Shown here: in pieces, positions 1-7,696 of the stretch
Layout: the number at the start of each line of letters is the position of its first letter
Numbering within the stretch: position 1 is the first letter of the stretch
Assembly: GCF_002009425.1 (NCBI RefSeq)
Contig: NZ_CP019936.1
Location: forward strand, 3,645,297-3,709,296
Origin: Thiosocius teredinicola
Lineage (GTDB): Bacteria; Pseudomonadota; Gammaproteobacteria; Chromatiales; Chromatiaceae
DNA: 64,000 nucleotides
Reading direction: 5' to 3'
Translations under genes and position numbers: made by a program
Notes under the pieces: model-generated
What the model was told of the DNA's origin: nothing
The model's database searches: none
What the model saw: the letters and a program-made list of their open reading frames with translations, nothing else

Positions 1-2010
1 ATCGACTCGGCCTGTCCGTCGACTGCCGCACAACCTTTCGTCGACAAGTCGGGCGTGGAGCTCTTCCCGATCGACAGTGAATTCGGCTTCTATGTCGTCG
101 ATTTTGTCGGCGCACAGGAAAAGACCGCGGACGGCGACTACGGCGAAGGCTGGGTTGGCGACCTGCCGGACGGCTCCGGTATTGCCGTATCGAACGCGGC
201 AACCAATCGCTACAAGGTCAAACCACCGATGGGCACCTGGTGCCAGGGTCTTGGCGGAAACTCGGTGAAATGTTCTACCGAACACTATACGGTCATGGAA
301 CACGTGCTGAGCTGCCATGAGGTGATCCCGTATTTCTACGCCTTGCCCGATGGTACGCAAGGGAGCCAAACGACGCCTGACGGAAGCCTGTCGCTGGATT
401 GCTCGACAACCGCTTTGGATGATGACCTGCAGATCCTGGTCGGTGGTGTCGAATCAGGCACCCGCCTGACCGACGCTGAGCCATTCGTCCAGATGGACCC
501 GAACGACAACACGTCTGTGTTGGATGACATTGCGGTCAGCACTGACTATTCACTGACGTTGAAAGATGACGGTAAGCCCCTGTATCGCTGGGGTGCCCTA
601 ATCAAGCGGCCCAACGACGTGCGCATGTATGCCCGCCTCGCATTGCCGGAAGTGTGGAAGGCACGCAATGCGGACGGCACACTCACCAACGACTTCAAGG
701 TCACCAAGGCATGGCTGGTGGTGAATCACACGATCACCAACAACCCGAACGACCAGCTTCGTCCGGAAGACCTGGAAAACGAAGCGGCGATCGGCGTACT
801 GCCCGACCATACGATCGAAAACCAGGGTACGCCTGACGAGGTGTGGCGCTCGACCAAGCAATGCTACGAGGGTGACGGTGACCTGATCGACACCGAAGAG
901 GGTACCGGCGACCCGACTTCTATCGGGATTGGCACCTACTTCAAGAATGGACCTTTCGCGCTTGATCCCGCAGCGGCTCCCGGCGACGACGAGTCGGAAC
1001 CGCCCTTTGCATTTTCCGAGGACCTTTCCGAAGGTCTGACGAACGCCTGGTATACGACGATCGATCGTGAACCATTCGAGTGGTCCTACGAGGTGGTTAC
1101 GACGGATACCAATGGTGTGATCACCGTCGATTATCGTGGTTGCCCCGGTCCGGTCGAAGACCCTGCGTATGCCGCCCAGTGCACCAACGTTCCCGCCGGT
1201 GCGCCGCTGTACTCCGGCCCGCGCTGGCGCCTGAAGCCGAACAAGTTCGGTCAGGACCTGCCCGGCCTGGAGATTCCAACCACGGCCGCTCTGGAAGAGC
1301 CTTGCACGCCGCCGCCCTTCTCTCGCGAGCTGATCAAGTACGAGGTCGGTGCGCCGACCACGACCGTGATCAACTTGCTCGACTGGGATGAGGAAGAAGG
1401 TGGCCCGTCTCCGCTGGCAACCAGCAAGGGGTGGATCGACTCCGAGCTGTACAACCCGTTCATCGAGATCGTGGGTACGGTCATCGACGACAACGGCGAA
1501 GAGCGTCAGATCACCTCCATCGGCTCGCCGATGAGTGAAGACTTCGACCTCACCGTGTATGTCAAAGGCGACCGTAAACCGACCTTCGTCTACAACGCGC
1601 AGTTGATTGTCGAGTATGAAGGCGAAGTGCCCGTCGATGACGAAGAAGTCGACATGCGGCTTGCCAACCTGACCGTTCCGCTGAAGGTGTCGGGTCAGAC
1701 GCCGAGCAGCCGGGTCAAGGACCTGTTCGTTACCGCGTGTAACGATGACGACGATACCAATGCGTCGGGCATCATCACCTTGACCGGCACGTCGCTGGTA
1801 CCGGGCATCCAGCCGGTGAACTTCGCACAGAGCTTCACCGATCTGGCACCGGGAGCCTGCGACACAGCTACGTTCACGTGGACTGCGCCAACGGTCGGCA
1901 CGTCCATCTCCTGGGCAGCCGAAGTGACGGTAACCGGCGACCTGGTCGATCCGAATCCGACCAACAACACGGCAACCGGACAGACCCTGGTCTACCCGTT
2001 GCGTGACTGA
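1..2010 (+). CDS. Large secreted/surface protein, 5' end outside the window
   Basis: The frame is open from the first base of the window, so the gene begins upstream; the GTG at 55 is only an internal candidate start. About 669 residues are visible and I do not recognise the bulk of the protein. It is acidic, rich in Asp, Thr and Pro, and contains scattered Cys residues, which fits an exported protein. The last 110 residues or so (VKDLFVTACNDDDDTNASG onward, ending in DPNPTNNTATG) resemble the beta-sandwich CARDB/DUF11-type domains found in surface proteins. It is followed after a short hairpin by two further genes for exported proteins. Product and anchoring are unknown because the N-terminus is missing; the exported location is inferred from composition. 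Confidence 0.75.
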   Translation: MDSACPSTAAQPFVDKSGVELFPIDSEFGFYVVDFVGAQEKTADGDYGEGWVGDLPDGSGIAVSNAATNRYKVKPPMGTWCQGLGGNSVKCSTEHYTVMEHVLSCHEVIPYFYALPDGTQGSQTTPDGSLSLDCSTTALDDDLQILVGGVESGTRLTDAEPFVQMDPNDNTSVLDDIAVSTDYSLTLKDDGKPLYRWGALIKRPNDVRMYARLALPEVWKARNADGTLTNDFKVTKAWLVVNHTITNNPNDQLRPEDLENEAAIGVLPDHTIENQGTPDEVWRSTKQCYEGDGDLIDTEEGTGDPTSIGIGTYFKNGPFALDPAAAPGDDESEPPFAFSEDLSEGLTNAWYTTIDREPFEWSYEVVTTDTNGVITVDYRGCPGPVEDPAYAAQCTNVPAGAPLYSGPRWRLKPNKFGQDLPGLEIPTTAALEEPCTPPPFSRELIKYEVGAPTTTVINLLDWDEEEGGPSPLATSKGWIDSELYNPFIEIVGTVIDDNGEERQITSIGSPMSEDFDLTVYVKGDRKPTFVYNAQLIVEYEGEVPVDDEEVDMRLANLTVPLKVSGQTPSSRVKDLFVTACNDDDDTNASGIITLTGTSLVPGIQPVNFAQSFTDLAPGACDTATFTWTAPTVGTSISWAAEVTVTGDLVDPNPTNNTATGQTLVYPLRD

Positions 2011-2038
2011 TCGGGACACCGATCATCGGTGAAACAAT

Positions 2039-2064
2039 GCGGGAGAGGCTCGGACCTCTCCCGC
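2039..2064 (+). terminator. Hairpin after the truncated surface-protein gene
   Basis: A perfect 10-bp stem (GCGGGAGAGG pairing with CCTCTCCCGC) with a 6-nt loop lies 29 bases after the stop codon. There is no T-run after it, so intrinsic termination is uncertain; it could also protect the 3' end of the mRNA. Confidence 0.45.
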
Positions 2065-2148
2065 CGTTCGAACACCATCACACCCTGCGGGATGCCTCTC
2101 GCCTACCCTTTTAAGAGTCATCCCCAGCAAGACACCGAAGTACTCATC

Positions 2149-2598
2149 ATGAAAACGAACACCACGATGCTGACCGCGCTGCTAGCGCTGCTGTTGGCGA
2201 CTCCGTGCCTGGCAGCCGATACATCGACTCCGGCCGGCGGCGGGTCGCCCGCGGCAGGCGGAAAAGGCCCTGGCTCGGGTCACGATTACCGACGCAATGT
2301 CGGCGGTCCCGGCCGCAACGCCGGCGACAACGTACAAGCACAAGATCAGACAGCACCCCCTGCCGCACCACCTATGCCGGCCCCACCAACGGTCGCGCCG
2401 GGGCTAGGCTATCCCTACCCGGCTTGGCAACCGCAGTTCGGAGGCCCCTACCCGGCACCCTACGGCTACATGACGCCATGGCATCGGCAGGGCTACGGCT
2501 ACCCCGGCTATCGTGGCCGCGGCGGCAGTGGTTATCCGGGACATCGGCAATACGGTAATCCGCCGGGATATCCACCGAATCCGTCCAGCGATCAATAG
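2149..2598 (+). CDS. Small exported Gly/Pro/Tyr-rich protein
   Basis: This 149-residue protein has a clear signal peptide: MKTNTTMLTALLALLLATP, with probable cleavage after CLAA. The mature chain is low-complexity: a Gly/Ser/Ala segment, then a Pro-rich segment, then a C-terminal part dominated by Tyr, Pro and Gly with repeated YGYPGY-like units. The frame stays open upstream to 2029, but the ATG at 2149 places the signal peptide correctly, so I chose it. No enzyme motif is visible. Such compositions occur in cell-surface, adhesive or envelope-stress proteins; the role is not assigned. It sits between the truncated surface-protein gene and the ankyrin gene on the same strand. Confidence 0.7.
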   Translation: MKTNTTMLTALLALLLATPCLAADTSTPAGGGSPAAGGKGPGSGHDYRRNVGGPGRNAGDNVQAQDQTAPPAAPPMPAPPTVAPGLGYPYPAWQPQFGGPYPAPYGYMTPWHRQGYGYPGYRGRGGSGYPGHRQYGNPPGYPPNPSSDQ

Positions 2599-2642
2599 GT
2601 CGTTTCCCACACTCACCCTATCGACTCAAACCAGCAACCACC

Positions 2643-4040
2643 ATGCGACTGAACCCGTTTGCAACCTCGACAACCTCTCTGCATACCGCCATCCAAGGTG
2701 TGCTTGCCACTGTGCTCATCGTCTCGCTGTCTGCGGCAATGGCCGACATCGAACCGGCGGACGCTGCACAGCGCGCGTTGCGCGATGCTGCGCGCACTGG
2801 AGACTTGCCGACGGTGGAACGACTGCTCGCCACGGATGATTCGTCACCACTCTCGGCGACCGGTCAACGCACGGCGTTGATGGAGGCATCCGCCAACGGG
2901 CATCTTGATATCGTCGAGCGTCTGCTTGCCGCCGGGGCCAAGGTCGATGCGCGTGATCGGCAGAACAAGACCGCGTTGATCTACGCCATCGGTGCCGGCC
3001 ACGATGGCGTCGTCGATGCCCTGCTTCAGGCCAATGCGAATGCCGGTATCGCCGATAAAACCGGTAAGAACGCGCTGCATTGGGCAACATTGAGAGGCCG
3101 GATCAACGCAGCACGCCTGCTGTTGAAAAGCGGCATGCATGCCGATGCAGTAGATAACAGCGGTATCACTCCCTTGCTGCTTGCCGCCGGGCGAGGCGAC
3201 AGTGCAATGCTGGAGCTTCTGATCTCCCATGGCGCCGATCTGGACGCGATCCCGGATGCGGCCGGATACAATGCGCTGATGCTGTCGGCCGCACGAGGCG
3301 ATACGGAGTGCGTCACGCTGTTACTGAAACAGGGAGCAGACGTTAACCGCGTCGCCAGAGACAAGTCCACCGCGCTATTGGTCGCAGCGGCGGAACACCA
3401 CTTCGGGATTGCGAAGCAACTACTCGAACATCAGGCCGATGCCAACGCCGTCGACAAGAAGGGCTGGCAGCCGTTGTTCTATGCCGTCCGGCAGGGCAAT
3501 ACCGATTTCCTCGGGGCACTCCTCAAACACGGTGCAAACGTCAACGGTGCCGATCGCTACGGCATTACCCCGCTGATGATCGCCGCGGGCATGGGGCGGG
3601 TTGATCTGATTACGTCGCTTCTCGACGCAGGCGCCAAGGTCGATGCCGTGGATGGACGGCGCGGATTCACCCCCTTGATGGGTGCAGTCTGGACCAACCA
3701 GCTTGCCGCGGCGGAACTCTTGATCTCGCGTGGTGCGCCGATCGATCAACACGATCAGAAAGGCAACACTGCGCTGTTCTGGGCCGCCAATCGCGGCTGG
3801 GCCCCGCTTGCCGCACGTTTGATCGCGCTGGGCGCCGACGTGAACTCAGTCAGCGACAACGGCGTCACACCACTGATCATTGCTGCTGCCGCCGGCCATA
3901 CCGATGTGGTCAACACCTTGTTGGAAACCGGCGCAGACCCTACAAAACTCGATGCCAATGGCAACAGTGCGTTGGACTGGGCAAAGAAACGCAATCATGC
4001 GGCGATCGCTGAACAACTGACTGCAGCACCGCCAAGCTGA
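2643..4040 (+). CDS. Exported ankyrin-repeat protein (13 repeats)
   Basis: The 465-residue protein opens with a hydrophobic export signal (residues ~12-35, ending AAMADIEPADA) and is then almost entirely ankyrin repeats. I count about 13 units of ~33 residues, each with the G-x-T-A/P-L-x-x-A-A-x-x-G turn-helix pattern (for example GITPLLLAAGRG, GVTPLIIAAAAG). No catalytic domain is present. Ankyrin stacks bind proteins. The signal peptide puts this one in the periplasm or outside the cell, so partners would be envelope or foreign proteins; that is inference. It starts 44 bases after the preceding small exported protein and may be co-transcribed with it. No good ribosome binding site precedes the ATG. 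Confidence 0.85.
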   Translation: MRLNPFATSTTSLHTAIQGVLATVLIVSLSAAMADIEPADAAQRALRDAARTGDLPTVERLLATDDSSPLSATGQRTALMEASANGHLDIVERLLAAGAKVDARDRQNKTALIYAIGAGHDGVVDALLQANANAGIADKTGKNALHWATLRGRINAARLLLKSGMHADAVDNSGITPLLLAAGRGDSAMLELLISHGADLDAIPDAAGYNALMLSAARGDTECVTLLLKQGADVNRVARDKSTALLVAAAEHHFGIAKQLLEHQADANAVDKKGWQPLFYAVRQGNTDFLGALLKHGANVNGADRYGITPLMIAAGMGRVDLITSLLDAGAKVDAVDGRRGFTPLMGAVWTNQLAAAELLISRGAPIDQHDQKGNTALFWAANRGWAPLAARLIALGADVNSVSDNGVTPLIIAAAAGHTDVVNTLLETGADPTKLDANGNSALDWAKKRNHAAIAEQLTAAPPS

Positions 4041-4314
4041 CGAGCCGAATGCTATCGCGCCGGCATTCGCGCAATCATCACTGGAACCTGGCGTAAACCG
4101 ACGACCCTATCGTTCAGCGCGCCCCATGTGGCACCAACTAGCGTTCGATCTTCGCTCTATCGCATGGCCGGCAGCATAGTATTTTCATCGGTCGACCACG
4201 TCAGTGATTTTTGGCCTCAACCGCCCGTTGGCGATAGACTGGCCTTCGTTCGACCACCGCCCGATAAGCGCACCGTCGCTCGAGCCCGGCCATGCGCATG
4301 TCTATCGAAAAACC

Positions 4315-4800
4315 ATGAATCCACGAAACACACGACGCCACTGGGCTGCTTGGTTCCTTGTCGTGGCGGCCATGTTGCTGGCAACGGGTGCCAGGTATTG
4401 GTTTCATTCCACCGACAGTCCATTGCCGAAAGCGAATGTTCGGGTCAACGATGTTCCGATCGTGGTCGAAATCGCACGTAGCGCCACCGCACGCGAACAG
4501 GGCCTGAAACATCGAACCGACCTGGCTTCAGGAACCGGGATGCTGTTCGTGTACCCGGAACCGGGCATACTCAGGTTCTGGATGCGCGACACACCCGTTG
4601 ACCTGGATATCGGGTTCTTCGATCTGGACGGTCGGCTCATCAACATACGTCGTATGCAGGCGCTGGATGATCGCACCTTCCACGAGTCAGATCGGCCTGC
4701 GCTGTATGCGCTCGAAGTTCCACGAGGCTGGTTTGCCGAACATGCAATCTCGCCGGGCGCCGAACTCACACTGCCTGTTCAACATGCGCCGACCGACTGA
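4315..4800 (+). CDS. DUF192 family protein with N-terminal membrane anchor
   Basis: The 161-residue product has one hydrophobic segment (residues ~12-28, AWFLVVAAMLLATGA) and a DUF192 domain from ~40 to the end. Family-typical strings are visible: a central EQGLKHR, the GMLFVYPEPG turn, then FWMRDTPVDLDIGFFD. DUF192 proteins are small beta-barrel proteins of unknown biochemical function, usually anchored in or exported across the inner membrane. The frame is open upstream to 4204, but the added residues are not family-like and the ATG at 4315 gives a normal signal-anchor, so I start there. The 274 bases between this gene and the ankyrin gene show no further gene. Confidence 0.85.
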   Translation: MNPRNTRRHWAAWFLVVAAMLLATGARYWFHSTDSPLPKANVRVNDVPIVVEIARSATAREQGLKHRTDLASGTGMLFVYPEPGILRFWMRDTPVDLDIGFFDLDGRLINIRRMQALDDRTFHESDRPALYALEVPRGWFAEHAISPGAELTLPVQHAPTD

Positions 4801-4933
4801 CTCTCGCATTTCGCTTGTCGCTACCTGCACTCGGTGAGACGATAGCCGTACACCCAAAGCACGCCACCGCGTGTCGCGTGTGTTGTTCGTATTGGGGCGT
4901 GCGCGATCCTTTCGGTAGAACGGGAGGCAAAAC

Positions 4934-6328
4934 ATGAAATTGGCGTTTCACGGCGCCGATCAAGGCGTCACTGGCTCCTGCCACCTGGTCGAATGTGCGG
5001 GCAAGCGGATTCTGGTCGATTGCGGGCTCTACCAAGGTGGCCGCGAACTCGAAGAAGATAATCACGAGCCCCTGGGGTTCGACCCATCATCCATCGACTA
5101 CCTGCTACTTACTCACGCGCACCTCGATCATTGTGGCCGCATACCTTTATTGACCGAACGCGGTTTTCGCGGCGAAATCGTCACCACCGCGGCCACACGC
5201 GAACTCGCCAAGCTGGTCATGCTCGACGCAGCCCACCTGCAGGAAGAGGACGCGGAACGCAAAAACCGCCGGGCATCACGTCACGGTGGCAACAAGAAGA
5301 AAGTCGCGCCGCTGTACACAACACTCGACACGCTCAACAGCCTGGACTATTTCGGACGCACCGCAAGCTACGGCGATCCGATACCGCTCGCTGACGGCGT
5401 TCGTGCAACTTTCATTGATGCGGGCCACATCCTGGGTTCGGCCAGCGTCCTGCTGGAGTTCGACAGCAAAGGTTCACAGCGGCGGGTATTGTTCTCAGGC
5501 GACCTCGGCTACAGCGGCCGGCCCATTTTGCGCGACCCGGCGCCGCGACCACCGGCAGACTTTGTCGTCATGGAAACAACCTACGGCGATCGCGATCACA
5601 AGGCGCTGCAGCCATCGATCGATGAGTTGTACGCCGCCATCCGCAACACCTTGGACCGGGGCGGCAACGTCATCATTCCCACCTTCGCCCTGGAGCGCGC
5701 CCAGGAACTGCTGTTTTGCCTGCGCGAAGGCGTCGAAGGGGGACAGCTACCGAAACACATACAGGTGTTTCTCGACTCACCGATGGCAATCTCGGCAACC
5801 CAGATCTTTCGCCACCATCCCGAGTGCTATGACGCCGAAGCGAAGGAGATGTTCAGCGAGGGTCGTGACCCCTTTGACCTGCCGGGGCTACATTTCACGC
5901 GTGAAACGTCGCAATCAATGGCATTGAACCGGATCGACGGTGGCGCGGTCATCCTCGCCGGGTCGGGAATGTGTACCGGTGGACGGGTACGGCATCACCT
6001 CAAGCACAACCTGTGGCGACGCGACAGCAGCGTGATCTTCGTCGGCTATGCAGCGCGCGGTACCTTGGCACGACGCATCATCGACGGCGCACAGACGGTG
6101 CGCGTGTTCCACGAAGAGATGCCGGTCAATGCGCAGATACACACCATCGGTGGATTTTCCGCGCATGCAGACCGCGACGAGTTGCTGGCGTGGTGGCAAT
6201 CAGCACCCAAGCCCGACAAGACATTCCTGGTACACGGTGAACCGGAAGCCATGCAGCGCTTTGCCGAGGCGTTGCCCGACAATGCGGACGTCGTCATGCC
6301 AGAACGCCATGATGAATTGCATGTTTGA
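4934..6328 (+). CDS. MBL-fold metallo-hydrolase with beta-CASP and RMMBL domains
   Basis: This 464-residue protein has the architecture of bacterial CPSF73-like nucleases. The zinc motif THAHLDHCG (residues ~60-68) marks the metallo-beta-lactamase fold, followed by GHILGS and FSGDLG; a beta-CASP insert follows (METTYGDR, then AGSGMCTGGRV). The C-terminal RMMBL part has FSAHADRDEL and FLVHGEPEAM. Related enzymes cleave RNA endonucleolytically or exonucleolytically; a cytoplasmic role in RNA processing is likely, but the substrate is unknown. It stands alone, followed by the bidirectional terminator-like hairpin of the first 142-bp repeat (6380-6408). Confidence 0.9.
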   Translation: MKLAFHGADQGVTGSCHLVECAGKRILVDCGLYQGGRELEEDNHEPLGFDPSSIDYLLLTHAHLDHCGRIPLLTERGFRGEIVTTAATRELAKLVMLDAAHLQEEDAERKNRRASRHGGNKKKVAPLYTTLDTLNSLDYFGRTASYGDPIPLADGVRATFIDAGHILGSASVLLEFDSKGSQRRVLFSGDLGYSGRPILRDPAPRPPADFVVMETTYGDRDHKALQPSIDELYAAIRNTLDRGGNVIIPTFALERAQELLFCLREGVEGGQLPKHIQVFLDSPMAISATQIFRHHPECYDAEAKEMFSEGRDPFDLPGLHFTRETSQSMALNRIDGGAVILAGSGMCTGGRVRHHLKHNLWRRDSSVIFVGYAARGTLARRIIDGAQTVRVFHEEMPVNAQIHTIGGFSAHADRDELLAWWQSAPKPDKTFLVHGEPEAMQRFAEALPDNADVVMPERHDELHV

Positions 6329-6377
6329 GTGGCGGCTTTGATTCGCGGTCGATATGCCGTTATTGCTGCACAGCAAA

Positions 6378-6717
6378 GCAAAAGGCCCGGCGATTAGCTG
6401 AGCCTTTTCGGTATGGCGCGCATGGAAGGATTACCGGCCTGCGGCCGTTCTGCGCGCCGCCGGCGCTTGTCGAACACCATTTTGATGTCGGAGGTTCGAA
6501 TCTCGGACCCCGTAGAAAGGCAAAAGGCCCAGCGATGAGCTGAGCCTTTTAGGTATGGCGCGCATGGAAGGATTATCGGCCTACGGCCGTTCTGCGCTCC
6601 GCCGGCGCTTGTCGAACACCATTTTGATGTCGGAGGTTCGAATCTCGGACCCCGTAGAAAGGCAAAAGGCCCAGCGATGAGCTGAGCCTTTTAGGTATGG
6701 CGCGCATGGAAGGATTC
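6378..6717. repeat. 142-bp tandem repeat carrying tRNA-Arg 3' ends (two full units and a partial third)
   Basis: Units start at 6378, 6520 and 6662, an exact period of 142 bp. Units 1 and 2 differ at only a few bases. The third unit matches for its first ~56 bases and then runs into the intact tRNA-Arg. Each unit holds, on the minus strand, the last 19-20 nt of tRNA-Arg including CCA, followed by the same terminator-like hairpin. It also holds a 16-nt inverted piece of the tRNA T-arm (6487-6502 and 6629-6644) and a pair of short triloop palindromes. In E. coli this locus carries tandem tRNA-Arg copies of similar spacing, so decay of such an array is the simplest explanation (inference). Confidence 0.9.
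6664..6692 (-). terminator. Terminator after tRNA-Arg (repeated at 6380-6408 and 6522-6550)
   Basis: An 11-bp interrupted stem (AAAAGGC-C-CAGC with GCTG-A-GCCTTTT, one mismatch) encloses the loop GATGA and ends in a T-run on either strand. It lies just after the CCA end of tRNA-Arg, so it should end that transcript. Because the hairpin is part of the 142-bp repeat, three copies stand in series. The copy at 6380-6408 also follows the MBL hydrolase gene on the plus strand and can serve it. Confidence 0.75.
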
Positions 6718-6774
6718 GAACCTCCGACCGCCTGGTTCGTAGCCAGGTACTCTATCCAGCTGAGCTACATGCGC
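6698..6774 (-). tRNA. tRNA-Arg (anticodon ACG)
   Basis: The minus strand folds into a complete 77-nt cloverleaf. The acceptor stem GCGCATG pairs with CATGCGC, the D-arm contains AGCTCAGCTGGATAGAG, the anticodon loop is CTACGAA (anticodon ACG, normally deaminated to ICG), and the T-arm contains GGTTCGAATCC. CCA is encoded. It lies 63 bases downstream of tRNA-Ser and the two are probably co-transcribed, as in the csrA-serV-argV arrangement of Gammaproteobacteria. Confidence 0.97.
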
Positions 6775-6837
6775 AATTTCGAGGCGCGGATATTGCGTGT
6801 TTTTAGCACGAATGTCAATCAGTCCGCGCCCGGAATA

Positions 6838-6930
6838 TGGCGGAGAGAGAGGGATTCGAACCCTCGATGGAGCTATTAACCCCATACTCCCTTAGCAGGG
6901 GAGCGCCTTCAGCCACTCGGCCATCTCTCC
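6838..6930 (-). tRNA. tRNA-Ser (anticodon GCT)
   Basis: The minus strand gives a 93-nt class II tRNA with a long variable arm. It starts GGAGAGATGGCCGAGTGGCT, the anticodon loop is CTGCTAA (anticodon GCT), and it ends in the T-arm GGTTCGAATCC and an encoded CCA. It follows csrA on the same strand. Its first ~22 nt and its upstream leader are duplicated at 7060-7174. Confidence 0.97.
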
Positions 6931-7174
6931 AAATCTGTGCTCGGCGCTCCAATGGTCCTGCGGACCATGTCAGGGAGCGCGATTATTCGGGACTTTGTCC
7001 CTCAGCCCTTCGGGGCCGTCGCCAGAGGCGACGTTCTGCGACAGCCGTTGGCTGTCTTGTCAGCCACTCGGCCATCTCTCCAAATCTGTGCTCGGCGCTC
7101 CAATGGTCCTGCGGACCATGTCGGGGAGCGCGATTATTCGGGACTTCGTCCCTCACCCCTTCGGGCCCGTCGCC
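6909..7174. repeat. Direct repeat of the tRNA-Ser 5' end plus leader (two copies, period 151 bp)
   Basis: The segments 6909-7023 and 7060-7174 agree except at about four positions. Each starts (reading down the minus strand) with a ~95-base leader and ends with the first 22 nt of tRNA-Ser. In the copy nearer csrA the tRNA sequence stops after the D-arm and runs into a triloop hairpin; in the other it continues into the intact tRNA. Both copies contain the 7-bp triloop hairpin ATGGTCC-TGC-GGACCAT (6952-6968 and 7103-7119). The intervening 7024-7059 holds two further hairpins. No protein gene is visible between the tRNA and csrA. Confidence 0.9.
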
Positions 7175-7263
7175 GGGTCAATCCGACATCGGCAAGCCGC
7201 GCTATTTTAAGGGCAAAGCAACACCTTGCAACCTCGCGACAACCCGAGATTGTCAATCGGGTG

Positions 7264-7301
7264 ATGCTCCAGGACCAACATCGCTGCTGGCCCTGGAGCA
7301 T
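7264..7301. other. 10-bp inverted repeat between csrA and tRNA-Ser
   Basis: ATGCTCCAGG (7264-7273) pairs perfectly with CCTGGAGCAT (7292-7301) around an 18-nt spacer. There is no T-run on either side, so it is not a standard intrinsic terminator. It could be a processing or attenuation structure in the csrA-tRNA transcript. Confidence 0.4.
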
Positions 7302-7358
7302 GCACCGGGCAAGACGCCCGCAATCAGTTAGGCACTAAAACTTTATAAACCCGACGTA

Positions 7359-7541
7359 TCAGTCGTCGGCTTGTCCGTTTTCGCGTTTGATACGGTCGTA
7401 AATCTCTTCGCGATGCACCGACACGTCGCGCGGTGCATTGACGCCGATCCGTACCTGGTTACCTTTCACGCCCAGCACCGTGACTGTAACCTCGTCGCCA
7501 ATCATAAGGGTCTCACCGACCCTCCTCGTCAGAATCAACAT
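7359..7541 (-). CDS. csrA: Carbon storage regulator CsrA
   Basis: The 60-residue protein is a full-length CsrA/Rsm[19 protein letters not shown] at the start, the core [16 protein letters not shown], and the RNA-contacting [14 protein letters not shown]. It binds GGA motifs in mRNA leaders and controls translation or stability of carbon-storage, motility and biofilm genes. A strong ribosome binding site (AAAGGAG) stands 7 bases before the ATG. It lies between lysC and tRNA-Ser on the minus strand, the usual gammaproteobacterial order. A 6-bp hairpin (CCGACG/CGTCGG, 7351-7369) overlaps the stop codon and is followed by an AT-rich stretch, a weak terminator candidate. No regulatory sRNA of the CsrB type was recognised here. 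Confidence 0.97.
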   Translation of the reverse strand: MLILTRRVGETLMIGDEVTVTVLGVKGNQVRIGVNAPRDVSVHREEIYDRIKRENGQADD

Positions 7542-7696
7542 GGATCCACTCCTTTGCCACTCACCAGCGGGATCACCATGATCCTTGGGCCGCGCTGAAA
7601 GTGCTTGTTTGCCAACCTTGCCCCGTTTGTAGTTATGGATCAGGGGCGCAGCAAGTTTAGCAACATCCTTGCGCCAGAAGAAGGCAAAACGTTGAT

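Noticed and set aside
598..2019. 473-codon minus-strand frame opposite the first gene
   Set aside because: It is a shadow; the plus-strand frame has a coherent secreted-protein composition and a domain-like C-terminus.
6697..7338. Short proteins read through the tRNA and repeat region
   Set aside because: They translate tRNA antisense and the repeats (MEGFEPPT-type strings), a well-known annotation artefact.
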